Under the pieces are notes generated by a model. That model saw nothing but the letters and a program-made list of their open reading frames with translations, did no database searches and was not told where the DNA came from. The position numbers were made by a program, and so were the translations under genes. This document shows, piece after piece, positions 17,414-27,042 of a stretch of DNA of 64,000 nt. The DNA comes from Myceligenerans crystallogenes (lineage in GTDB: Bacteria; Actinomycetota; Actinomycetes; Actinomycetales; Cellulomonadaceae): the NCBI RefSeq assembly GCF_039529775.1, contig NZ_BAAANL010000001.1:1054001-1118000 (forward strand), given 5' to 3'. How positions within the stretch are numbered: position 1 is the stretch's first letter; each line of letters starts with the position of its first letter.

Positions 17414-20400
17414 ATGACGGGCAAGGTCCGGTTCGTTCGGGGAGCCGTCGCGGTCCTCTCCGTGGTGTCGGTGGGCGTCGCGCCGGTGTTGACCGCCGCG
17501 CCCGCCATGGGCGAGGAGTGCCTGGCGCAGCAGGCGGACCGCGGGCCCGCGCTGGAGATGGCCGACGCGTGCGACGCCCCGGTTGCGATCACGAGCGAGT
17601 CGACCCCCTGGTCGACCGCCGTGGCGACGCCTGAGGGCACCGTTCGCCTGACGGTCACGCCCGCGGCGAAGCGCACCCGCCTGAGCCCGCATGCGCCCGG
17701 CGATTGGGCGGGGATCGACACCCGGTTCACCGACCTCGACCCGGGCGACGGTCGCATCGACGTGACTGCGCCGGTCTTCGGTATGAGCGTCTCCGACGGC
17801 GGCAAGGATCAGCCGCTGGCCATCTTCACCACGGAACAGGGCGTCGTCGTCGTCGATGTCCCGTTCAGGCTTCCCGCCCCGCGGGTCGCGGAGGACACCG
17901 TGACGTACGACGATGTCGTCACCGATGGTGTGAACCTTGTTGTCACCGTCACGCCCGACGGTACGGGCCTGGTCCCGTCCCTGAGCGTGGACTCGCCCGA
18001 TGCGTGGCGCGAGGCACGCGACCAGATCGGTGGACTGGAGCTGGCGGTCACCACGACCGAGGGCCTGAGCCTGGCGCAGGCGGGTGACGGCCTGTCCGTC
18101 TCCGACCTGGCCGGAGTCGCGGCATTGTCGTGGACAGGGCAGGTCGCGGTCGCGTCCGATCCTGGCGCGGGAGCTGGGGCGCAGGCTCTGGAGACGGATC
18201 TCGTCGAGGCGGGTGCCCGGTCGGCGGCCAACGGCCGTGACGCGCTGGCGGATCTCGCTGTCGATGCCTTTGCTGCCGGCAGGTCGGTCAGTGATGCGGC
18301 CATGGGCAGTGCTATCAGCGCGGCTCAGTCCGGCCGGACAGGCGTGGAGGGGTCGAACGGCTCGGTGTCGGGTCTGCTGGGCGAAGCTGTCGACACGTCC
18401 GGCGATGGTGCCAACGGCCTGGGGTCGGACCCCAATGCCAACCGGATCGCAGAGGCAGTGCGGGCCGACGCGTTGTCGAAGGCGCAGACCGTCGGCGTGC
18501 GAGTCGATGCCGCTGCCGGGTTCGCGGCGGTACGGCGTGCGGCTGACGGCGCGTCCGAATGGCCGATGCGGCTCGGCCTGGGCACGGTGGCGGGCACGCA
18601 GGCGGGCTGGTCCAGCCTGTCCGATGACCGCAACGCCGCGCCGGGCGCCGGGTTCCTGGCCGGGCCGGAATTGCCCGCGGGCGGACGGTCCGACGTGGAC
18701 CGGCGGATCGCGTGGACGCTCGCCGGGCTGGGCGAGATCGGCCTGTCAGACCCGGGCCAGGTGCGGGGAGCGCGTTTCACTGTCCCTGCGACGGCCGGTT
18801 GCGGTGCCACGGCGGAGATCTCGTCGGCGGGTGCCATCGATCCGGATCTGACGTTGGTCGAGCAGGCCGGAGCCTGGAAGAAGGTCGCCGCAGGCGCGGT
18901 GACCGGTACCTGTTCCGATGACGGTGAGGGAACGTCCGGACACGTCAGCTTCGACGTGACGGAGGCGCTGGTCGAGGTCGCCGAGACCGATACCACCAGC
19001 ACCACGCTGGGGCTGGCCGTCCCTGAAACCGGTGAGACAGTAGGTGTCGTCGAAGCCGACGTCGCCCCTGAGGACGGCGCACTCGCCAAGGGTGCGATGC
19101 GCTCCGGTGCGAAGACGCTGGAAGAGGCCGTCGTCGCCGATCCGTCGATGACCACCTTCGCGGCGGATGAGGCCACGCTGACGGTGGAGTTCACACCGTC
19201 GGCGGAGACCCTGGCGGCGTCGGAAGCGTCGTTGACGACAGATCCAGACTCGCTCGAGGCGCGCAAGGTCCACGAGGAAACGGCGACCAGCGACCTCCCC
19301 ACACCGTCCGCGGCGCCGTCGGCAGAGGCTACAGGGACACCGGTTGCGGAGCCCTCCGTGGACCCGGATCTGGTTCCCTCGGACGACCTGCCCGTGGCGG
19401 CCTCAGCGACGATCCCGGTCGGCACGACCGCGACCACGCAGGACGTGGGCGGCATGAACGTCACCGTGCAGGCGCCCGCGGATGGCTCCGCTGCCCCGAG
19501 CAGTGTCGAGGTGACGGTGCACGACCAGACGGTCGCCGATGCCGAAGGCGTCACGGGCGTCGTCCTCGCGCTCGACGACGCGTCGGCCACGACCCCGGCC
19601 GCCGGTGAACCGGCCCACGCGGTCGACGTCGCGTTCGACTACACCGACTTCGCCGACGTCGCCGGAGCCGGCTGGGCAGACCGTCTCGGCCTGCTGCGGA
19701 TCCCTGCCTGCGCGGAGATCACTCCCGACGCGCCCGAGTGTCAGCCCGAACAGATCCCCACCAGTAACGACCCGGTGACCTCCACGGTCACCGCGACCGT
19801 CGAACTGCCCACCCAGGCCGGCGTGCAGGCCCTCGCCGCGGCCGAGTCGGAGGCGGCTGCCATCGACGAACCGAGCTCTGTCCCCAGCCCGAGCGTGTCG
19901 CCCACGGCGTCTTCGGTACCGAGCCCGCAAACGTCCGCAGATGTTGCTGAGCCCGCCGATTCGCCGTCGGACAACGCGTCGTCGTCCGGAGGTGGTTCAC
20001 CGTCTCCTGAGGTGGCGTCCATGACGGAACCGAGCCCTTCACCTTCGGGTTCCGCGAGCACGAGCACCAGCACCGCGAACGCCGGCGTCAAGCCTGCGTC
20101 CTACCGGAACACGGAGTCGGTCGCGGCCACCAGCCTGGCGACATCGTCCGACACCCCCGCGCCGCCGACCGCGCAGGACCGGTACGCGATCGTGTCCGGG
20201 ACCCAGTCCAAGACCGGGAACTGGGGCGCGACCCCGCTGTCCGCGTCGAGTTCGTGGAGTGTGTCCGGGAACACCGGCTCGTTCTCCTGGTCGTACCCGA
20301 TCGGTGTGCCGAAGCCGATGGGAGGCCCGTCGCCGGACCTCTCTCTCGGCTACTCCACGGGGTCGCTGGACGGCATGGTGACTGACTCGAACACGCAGTC

Positions 20401-23400
20401 CTCCGCTGTCGGTCTGGGCTGGGACATGACCTCGGGCTTCATCGAGCGCAGGTTCGTGCCGTGCTCGCAGGACAGAGAGGCATACCCGGGTAGGACCGCT
20501 GAGCCGAACAACAGTGACCGCAAGACCGGTGACCTGTGCTGGGGCCCGGCCGACGCGGTCTCGCTGGTGTTCAACGGGCACAGCGGGGAACTGATCCGTG
20601 AAGGCGCGGTGTGGCGCCCGAGGAACGACGACGGAACCCGTGTCCGCCTCCTGACCGGCGGCGACAACCGGGACAAGGGCGTCGTCGGCGTAACGGCCGG
20701 CGAGCAGGCTGCCGATGGTGAGTACTGGGAGGTCACCACGACCGACGGCGTGCGCTACTACTTCGGCAGGGACCGCCGGTTCGAGGGCGACACGCTTGTG
20801 CAGGACTCCACCTGGACGGTGCCGGTCTACGCCAACCACCCGGGCGAGCCGGGGTACGACACCGCGTTCAAGAACTCCGATACGCGGCAGGCGTGGCGAT
20901 GGAACCTGGACTACGTGGTGGACCCGGCGGGCCGGTCGATGACGTACCTGTACACGCGCGAGCAGAACCGCTACGGCGCGGACCTGGATCGGGACGGCGC
21001 GCAGGAGTACGACCGCGGTGGGTATCTGGAACAGATCAGCTACGGCACCCTCGCGGGTAGGGAGGCCGACGACGTCGCCCCGTACCGGGTGGAGTTCACG
21101 TACGCGGAACGCTGCCTGCTGACTTCAGGCTGCGGGTCCGGCGACCTGGCCAAGGGCACGGCATGGCGGTGGCACGACACCCCGACCGATCTGAGCTGCA
21201 CGTCCTCGACGTCGTGCAAGCAGGTCATGTCGCCGGCGTTCTTCACGCGCAAGCGTCTGACCCAGGTCACCACCAAGGTTCGTGATGCCGGGGCGTACCA
21301 GCCGGTGGACCAGTACAACCTGACTCATCGGTGGAAGGACCCGGGGGACGGGACGAACCGTGTCCTGTGGCTGCAGTCGGTCACGCACAACGCGATCGAC
21401 AACACGCCTGCGGACGACACGGACAACTTCGGCGGGCAGAAGACCTGGTTCACGCCGACCGCCGAGCAGTTGCCCGGCCGCGCAGAGGATACGGTGCACG
21501 ACGGCTGGCCGCGGATGTACAGGCTGGCGATGCAGGCGGTGCACACCCCTGCGGGTGCCACGATCTCGGTGAACTACCGTCCCGTGGGTACGGAGTGCGC
21601 GGCTCTCCCGGCCGATCCGACGCTCGCCGAGCAGAAGGCGAACAACGCGGCGTGCCTGCCGGTGACGTGGACACCCGCCGGGCACGATGACGAGGTGACC
21701 GAGTGGTTCCACAAGCACCTCGTCGAGTCGATCGTGCAGAACCCGGGTGCCGCCTCGACGCAGCCGGCCGTGGAGACCAGTTACGAGTACCTGGGCGGCG
21801 CCCACTGGGCTCGAACCCCGAGCGCGCTGAGCCCGCTGAAGGACATCAACTATGCGGAGTTCCGCGGCTTCCAGTCGGTGAAGACGTATACCGGACAGGC
21901 GGGCTTGAACCTCGACCGTAGCCCCCGCGGGAAGTCGGTGACCGAGTACTTCCGTGGTACGGGTGGCAACCTGGAATCCGACATCGACGGCGGTGTCAAG
22001 GCGTTGGACCATGAGCGGTTCGCGGGCATGCCTTTCCGGACCACGGTCTACCAGAACGCCGCGAGTGCGACTCCGGTGAGCGAGACGATCGCGGAGCACA
22101 CCGTGCCGATGGCTGACGTCGCCGGTTCTGAAGAACAGGTTCCGGTTCCCTCCGCGACGAACAAGGGCTGGAACGACACGGATAGTCATGATGCGGATGA
22201 CACCTACGCGTGGCGGATCACGTCCTCGACGTCGTGGACGAAACTGTTCCGTGCCGACGGTGCCACGTCGTCGATCGCAAGGACCACATCGAGTTTCGAC
22301 CAGTACGGGCGCACCACGCAGGTAAGCGACGTCGGTGGTGTGTCCGTGACCGGCGACGAGCTGTGCACGACGACGTCGTACGTGGAGAACGGCGCCAAGC
22401 ATCTCCTGGCGGCAGTGCAGCACACGCGCACGATCGCAGCGGCGTGCGAGAGTTCGGGCAGTCTGGTCTCTGCGCAGCAGTTCGCGTACGACGGCGGGCA
22501 GGTGGGAGACGCGCCGACGCGGGGCCTGCCCACCAAGTCGCTGATGCCTGACCCGGAGAACCCGCCGGGTGACCCCGTGGGCGCGGGTACGCCGCTGACG
22601 GCGTGGGTGACGGCGCAGTCGGTCACCTACGAGAGCGAGTCGGAGGGTCGGGCGCGACCGCTTCAGGTCTCCGACGCGCTCGGGCGGATGTCGGAGACCG
22701 CGTACGCGGACAGCGCAGCAGGCGTCCTGATCGGGACGACGACGACGTCGCCGGATCCGGACGGTGCGGGGTCGCTGACCCCGCACACGACCACGACCGT
22801 GCTGGACCCGCTGCGTGCGCTGCCGGTCAAGGTGACCGACCCTAACGGACGGGTTACCGAGGCGCAGTACGACATCGGCGGCCGGCTGCTGAAGGTGTGG
22901 ATGCCGGACCGTGACCGGGCGACGCAGTCGTCGTCGATGTCGTATACCTACACGATCCGCCCGGGCGGTATCAACGCGGTGCGGACGTCGAAGCTCGGCG
23001 CGGACGGCACGACCAGGCACGAGTCGTCGGTGATCTACGACGGCCTGCTGCGCCAGATCCAGACGCAGCGGGAAAGCGCCAGCACGAAGGCGCCGGGCCG
23101 GGTGGTGACGAGCACGGTCTACGACGAGATGGGCCGAGTCCATCTGACCGCCGGGGAGTGGTATCTCAAGGGAGACGCATCGGACAAGTTCCTGAAGCTG
23201 GCGGTTTCGGATGAGGTCTCTCCGGTGAAGAAGATCTTCGAGTACGACGGCACAGGACGTGTCACCGTCGAGATCCTGCACTCGGGGAACATCAACAACT
23301 CGGATTACGAGCTGTCGCGGACGACGACGGTGTACGACGGGAAGTTCACCCGCGTGACTCCTCCGCAGGGCGGTACACGGACAACGACGGTGACCGACGC

Positions 23401-26254
23401 GCGCGGACGCACGGTCGAATTGCGGCAGTACACGAGCGACTCCGCGTTCCAGGCCACGACCTACGGGTACGACCCCGAGGGCCGTCTGGCCAAGGTCGTG
23501 GAGAAGACCACGGCCAAGGCGATCTGGCAGTACCGGTATGACTTGCTGGGGCGTGAGGTGTGGTCCGAGGACCCGGCGCGCGGGGTGACGACGACCATCT
23601 ACGACCTGGCGGGACAGATCCGAGCCGTCACGGATGCCACAGGTGACATGGTCTCCTACAGGTACGACAAGCTCGGCCGGAAGACCGCGATGTACGACGC
23701 GAACCTGGAGAACGGGGTCGTCACGGATGATGGTTTGCCGCGTGCGGAGTGGGTCTTCGACCGGATCACCAGCGCGACCGGCGTGCCGGGTGAAACCGTG
23801 GTGAAAGGTCAGGCCACGGCAACGATCCGGCATCTGGACGGGTACGACTATGTGACGTCCGTATCCGGGGTTGACGCGATGGGTCGGCCGACGGGTTCGC
23901 GGGTACATATTCCGGCTCGGGATCTGCACGCGGGTGTGTCCGGCACGTATGAGACGAAGTACTCGTACATGGCTGACGGACAGGTCGAGGCGGTGACCTT
24001 GCCGGCTGCGGGGAGCCTCGGCAAGGAGACGGTGACCACCTACTACGACTCGGCGTCCATGCCGGAGTGGATGGGTGGCGGATTCGGCTGGGGTACCTAT
24101 GTTGCGGCGTCCGAGCGGACCGTCTACGGGGAACAGTCGTGGATGGACCTGGGGAACACGTACGCGGCCGTCGTCTCGTACGAGTACGACGAGTTCACGC
24201 GGCGCCTGTCGAACATCAGCGTCGACCGGGAGCGGATCTCCGGGACGGACCTTGCCGTCTCCTACACGTATGACAAGGCGGGGAACGTACTGTCCCAGAC
24301 CGACATGCCGTCGGTGAACGACTATGGGGTCAGTGCAGACGGGCAGTGCTTCGAGTACGACGCCCTGGGGCGGATGACCGAGGCATGGACGCCCGCGGTG
24401 ATCCGGACGACCGGAACGGCCGGTAAAGCCGGCACGGCGAATTGCACCACCAACCAGCGCCAAGTCGCCCTGCTCGAGGGGCCGGCGAAGTACTGGGACT
24501 CGTGGGAGTTCGACGGAAGCGGGAATCGTACGAAGTGGACGCACCAGACCCCGTCCGCTGACGAGACGATCACGACGTACACGTATGGGAACGAGTACCG
24601 GCCGCACCGACTGACCGGTGTTTCCACGAACGCGCCCACCAGGACCGTCACCGACACGATCACCTACGACGAGGCCGGCAACACCAAGGCGCGTAAGACC
24701 AAGACGCTGAAGAGCTCGTCCACGTCCTCGGGCGCGACCCTGTCCGCGGTGGACGACCAGCAGTTCGAGTTCGACCCGGAATCCGAGCTCGCCAAGATCA
24801 CCACCGAGACCACCGTCACCGAATACCCGGCAAATGCTCAGTGCAAGGTGCCCGTCGGCGAGAACGAGGACACCTGGTGCCTGGAGCAGGCGGCGGAATC
24901 GTCGTCCGGCACCCAGATCGAGAACGACTCGACCTCCACGGCGAACATCTACTCCGCAGACGGGGAACGCCTGCTGCGGATCAACCGGGCCGGAGGCACG
25001 GTCACCGGTGTGACCGCCTACATCGGCGGCGGTCAGGAACTCCGCCAGGACGCGGCCGGTGAGGTCACCACGACCCGTTACTACACGTTCGCCGGACAGA
25101 ACGTCGCGATCCGCACCGGCAAGGGCATGAAGAACGTGCACTCCATGGTCGCGGACCATCACGGCACCCCGCTGCTGTCGATCCCGAACACGGACTGGGC
25201 CTCCAGGAGCGTCATCCGGCACCGCACCTATCCCTTCGGTGCTGGCCGCACTATCGGTGGGCTCCCGGGCGACCACCGTTTCCTGGGCAAGACCCGCGAC
25301 GCCACCACCGGCTACACCCTGGTCGGCGCCCGCTGGTACGACGAAGACCTCGGAAGATTCCTGTCCGTCGACCCCATCCTCAACCTGACGAACCCGCAGG
25401 CATGGAACGGGTACACCTACTCCAACAACAGCCCTGTTACACACTCCGACCCCACCGGCCTCGAAATGTGCCTGGCCGATTGTGACTACATGTACGCGGG
25501 GGAACGTAAAGTTACCGAGGTTCATGTCGATGGCGGAAATGGGGGCGGCCTCGAAGTCGAATCGGTCGTTGTCAACGTCACCCCCGCGCCCCCGGAACTC
25601 CCCGCAGGAGCGATGGCTGAGACCTACCAAAACATCTACGACGAGGCTGGCCCACGAGCCGCCAGAGACTGGCTCCGCCCCTTCTTCGAGCGCCCCCTTC
25701 CTTACGGCTTCATGGAGACCACCGAAGAACTCCAGTGGTCCGAAGACGTTGCCGCCTTCTACTGCTACTACCACGGCGAACCATGGGAATGTGGTGAGTC
25801 GTCAACGGCGGTAAATGTCGCAAACACCGCCCTGATTGTTTTTAGCTTCTTCGGCGTGAGGGGCGGTCCAGCGAAATCAACCACGGGAGGAAAGGCTGGA
25901 TCCGCAAGAGGAGCCACAAATACCGCAGCCGGAGCAGCGGACGATCTGGCGGCGATGGCTGCTCGGGTCGATGTCGACGAGATGACGATGACCAAGACCG
26001 TCTCCAACCATTTCGGCGATATAATCAAGAAGGGTGTGCACAAGGGTGATCCGGTGCGCCCATTCATGAAGTCACGACTGGTTGTTAAGGAGATCATGGC
26101 GGGGAGTAGTCCGAAGCCAGATCCGCAGGGTGCTGCCGGGGCCTTGCGGTGGGATACACCAGGGAGGTTCCGTGGCAGCGATGGCATGTGGGAACTTGTC
26201 GTTGATACGGAGGCCAACCAGATTATGCACTTCAACTTTGTCGGCGGGAGTTGA
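17414..26254 (+). CDS. Giant RHS/YD-repeat polymorphic toxin
   Basis: ATG 17414 with GGGGAG upstream gives 2,946 residues. In order: a signal peptide (FVRGAVAVLSVVSVGVAPVL); the N-terminal module shared with the preceding gene; a Ser/Pro/Thr linker (about residues 815-895); an SpvB/RHS-like start (NWGATPLSASSSWSVSGNTG, about 930); YD repeats (about 1745-2460, for example YDLLGREVW and YDKLGRKTAMYD); and the RHS-associated core end GARWYDEDLGRFLSVDP (about 2635-2652). After SDPTG (about 2682) comes a variable tip of about 264 residues. Its last 90 residues (SNHFGDIIKKGVHKGDPV, GALRWDTPGRFRGSDGMWEL, HFNFVGG) look like a nuclease-type toxin domain, possibly of the BECR RNase fold. The shell should enclose the tip until delivery. 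The tip shows lower GC than the core, as expected for tip exchange. Confidence 0.88.
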   Translation: MTGKVRFVRGAVAVLSVVSVGVAPVLTAAPAMGEECLAQQADRGPALEMADACDAPVAITSESTPWSTAVATPEGTVRLTVTPAAKRTRLSPHAPGDWAGIDTRFTDLDPGDGRIDVTAPVFGMSVSDGGKDQPLAIFTTEQGVVVVDVPFRLPAPRVAEDTVTYDDVVTDGVNLVVTVTPDGTGLVPSLSVDSPDAWREARDQIGGLELAVTTTEGLSLAQAGDGLSVSDLAGVAALSWTGQVAVASDPGAGAGAQALETDLVEAGARSAANGRDALADLAVDAFAAGRSVSDAAMGSAISAAQSGRTGVEGSNGSVSGLLGEAVDTSGDGANGLGSDPNANRIAEAVRADALSKAQTVGVRVDAAAGFAAVRRAADGASEWPMRLGLGTVAGTQAGWSSLSDDRNAAPGAGFLAGPELPAGGRSDVDRRIAWTLAGLGEIGLSDPGQVRGARFTVPATAGCGATAEISSAGAIDPDLTLVEQAGAWKKVAAGAVTGTCSDDGEGTSGHVSFDVTEALVEVAETDTTSTTLGLAVPETGETVGVVEADVAPEDGALAKGAMRSGAKTLEEAVVADPSMTTFAADEATLTVEFTPSAETLAASEASLTTDPDSLEARKVHEETATSDLPTPSAAPSAEATGTPVAEPSVDPDLVPSDDLPVAASATIPVGTTATTQDVGGMNVTVQAPADGSAAPSSVEVTVHDQTVADAEGVTGVVLALDDASATTPAAGEPAHAVDVAFDYTDFADVAGAGWADRLGLLRIPACAEITPDAPECQPEQIPTSNDPVTSTVTATVELPTQAGVQALAAAESEAAAIDEPSSVPSPSVSPTASSVPSPQTSADVAEPADSPSDNASSSGGGSPSPEVASMTEPSPSPSGSASTSTSTANAGVKPASYRNTESVAATSLATSSDTPAPPTAQDRYAIVSGTQSKTGNWGATPLSASSSWSVSGNTGSFSWSYPIGVPKPMGGPSPDLSLGYSTGSLDGMVTDSNTQSSAVGLGWDMTSGFIERRFVPCSQDREAYPGRTAEPNNSDRKTGDLCWGPADAVSLVFNGHSGELIREGAVWRPRNDDGTRVRLLTGGDNRDKGVVGVTAGEQAADGEYWEVTTTDGVRYYFGRDRRFEGDTLVQDSTWTVPVYANHPGEPGYDTAFKNSDTRQAWRWNLDYVVDPAGRSMTYLYTREQNRYGADLDRDGAQEYDRGGYLEQISYGTLAGREADDVAPYRVEFTYAERCLLTSGCGSGDLAKGTAWRWHDTPTDLSCTSSTSCKQVMSPAFFTRKRLTQVTTKVRDAGAYQPVDQYNLTHRWKDPGDGTNRVLWLQSVTHNAIDNTPADDTDNFGGQKTWFTPTAEQLPGRAEDTVHDGWPRMYRLAMQAVHTPAGATISVNYRPVGTECAALPADPTLAEQKANNAACLPVTWTPAGHDDEVTEWFHKHLVESIVQNPGAASTQPAVETSYEYLGGAHWARTPSALSPLKDINYAEFRGFQSVKTYTGQAGLNLDRSPRGKSVTEYFRGTGGNLESDIDGGVKALDHERFAGMPFRTTVYQNAASATPVSETIAEHTVPMADVAGSEEQVPVPSATNKGWNDTDSHDADDTYAWRITSSTSWTKLFRADGATSSIARTTSSFDQYGRTTQVSDVGGVSVTGDELCTTTSYVENGAKHLLAAVQHTRTIAAACESSGSLVSAQQFAYDGGQVGDAPTRGLPTKSLMPDPENPPGDPVGAGTPLTAWVTAQSVTYESESEGRARPLQVSDALGRMSETAYADSAAGVLIGTTTTSPDPDGAGSLTPHTTTTVLDPLRALPVKVTDPNGRVTEAQYDIGGRLLKVWMPDRDRATQSSSMSYTYTIRPGGINAVRTSKLGADGTTRHESSVIYDGLLRQIQTQRESASTKAPGRVVTSTVYDEMGRVHLTAGEWYLKGDASDKFLKLAVSDEVSPVKKIFEYDGTGRVTVEILHSGNINNSDYELSRTTTVYDGKFTRVTPPQGGTRTTTVTDARGRTVELRQYTSDSAFQATTYGYDPEGRLAKVVEKTTAKAIWQYRYDLLGREVWSEDPARGVTTTIYDLAGQIRAVTDATGDMVSYRYDKLGRKTAMYDANLENGVVTDDGLPRAEWVFDRITSATGVPGETVVKGQATATIRHLDGYDYVTSVSGVDAMGRPTGSRVHIPARDLHAGVSGTYETKYSYMADGQVEAVTLPAAGSLGKETVTTYYDSASMPEWMGGGFGWGTYVAASERTVYGEQSWMDLGNTYAAVVSYEYDEFTRRLSNISVDRERISGTDLAVSYTYDKAGNVLSQTDMPSVNDYGVSADGQCFEYDALGRMTEAWTPAVIRTTGTAGKAGTANCTTNQRQVALLEGPAKYWDSWEFDGSGNRTKWTHQTPSADETITTYTYGNEYRPHRLTGVSTNAPTRTVTDTITYDEAGNTKARKTKTLKSSSTSSGATLSAVDDQQFEFDPESELAKITTETTVTEYPANAQCKVPVGENEDTWCLEQAAESSSGTQIENDSTSTANIYSADGERLLRINRAGGTVTGVTAYIGGGQELRQDAAGEVTTTRYYTFAGQNVAIRTGKGMKNVHSMVADHHGTPLLSIPNTDWASRSVIRHRTYPFGAGRTIGGLPGDHRFLGKTRDATTGYTLVGARWYDEDLGRFLSVDPILNLTNPQAWNGYTYSNNSPVTHSDPTGLEMCLADCDYMYAGERKVTEVHVDGGNGGGLEVESVVVNVTPAPPELPAGAMAETYQNIYDEAGPRAARDWLRPFFERPLPYGFMETTEELQWSEDVAAFYCYYHGEPWECGESSTAVNVANTALIVFSFFGVRGGPAKSTTGGKAGSARGATNTAAGAADDLAAMAARVDVDEMTMTKTVSNHFGDIIKKGVHKGDPVRPFMKSRLVVKEIMAGSSPKPDPQGAAGALRWDTPGRFRGSDGMWELVVDTEANQIMHFNFVGGS

Positions 26255-26256
26255 TG

Positions 26257-26739
26257 ATGTTCGAAGTCTCACGGCAGTTCAAATGTCTTAAGGGTCAGTT
26301 GGTCTATTCCCGAAGAGATCGAGGTTTTGACTTCTTTCCGGATGGTGATTTTGATCAAGGAGTCCTCGGATCTCAGGAGGGAACCACGAGCCTCGCGGGC
26401 TCTGCCATTCAGATAGAGGTTTCAGTCGGTGATGGCAGGATTCTCTACCCATGGGGATATTGCCCGCAGGTTTCATGGGAGACATCGACCGTACGCCTTC
26501 CTCAAGCACAAGCGGGTGCTGTTCTTGATAAATCACTCATTGGTGAACTTGTACCGGGTGTGTCAATCCGTCTCGTTCCTGACCTTGCGAGGGTGAAGTA
26601 CGATCCAACTGCTGGTGTCGTTTGGATTGCGTCGGGAGTCGCAACACGCGATGTAGTCACGATTGCGGACGGTGTCTGCATTGGGCTTGCCGATGGCGCA
26701 GTATCTGATCTCTGGCTCGTTCCTGAATTTCGTGACTAG
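26257..26739 (+). CDS. Candidate immunity protein for the RHS toxin tip
   Basis: The 160-residue protein matches no family I recognise. It is rich in beta-forming segments, has no signal peptide, and should stay in the cytoplasm. The RHS stop TGA (26252-26254) overlaps ATG 26254; the second ATG 26257 is preferred for its spacing from GGGAG (26246-26250). Composition is strikingly unlike the host: 26281-26340 holds only 26 G+C of 60. A small gene overlapping the 3' end of an RHS gene is the classic position of the cognate immunity gene. Function is assigned by position only. Confidence 0.65.
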   Translation: MFEVSRQFKCLKGQLVYSRRDRGFDFFPDGDFDQGVLGSQEGTTSLAGSAIQIEVSVGDGRILYPWGYCPQVSWETSTVRLPQAQAGAVLDKSLIGELVPGVSIRLVPDLARVKYDPTAGVVWIASGVATRDVVTIADGVCIGLADGAVSDLWLVPEFRD

Positions 26740-27042
26740 GGCCACCGTAACGGTCAAGTGCTGTAGATCACCGGAGATGTCTCGGGGATGGTTCTCGAAC
26801 TGGTCGGGATCATCGGAATCAGGAGTGGCGTCATTATGAAGGTGCGATTAAGTTGCCCGCGATCCGCCGCTGCGTTCGCTCGCTGGTTGCGGTGAATCGC
26901 GGACGTGATTGTGCGGACAAGTTGCGTCACAGCCGTTGTCGTCAGCGTGCCATGTTGATCGTCGAGCGCTCCAGTGATCGCTTGGAGCGAACAGGATTGG
27001 ATGAGCAGACAAAGCTCGCCCTCCGCAGTCCCTTGAGGACGG
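26740..27042. other. Non-coding stretch behind the toxin cassette
   Basis: This 303-base gap lies between the immunity gene and the convergent malQ-like gene. An open frame of 68 codons (26853-27059) has no ribosome-binding site and no recognisable product. The composition is intermediate between cassette and host. It may be the worn end of an exchanged cassette, but no repeat or insertion-sequence end is visible. Confidence 0.4.

Noticed and set aside
21125..25774. Open frame of about 1,550 codons on the minus strand opposite the RHS gene
   Set aside because: It is the GC-skew shadow of the RHS gene: Arg/His/Val-rich, without domains or start signals, while the plus strand has clear YD repeats.
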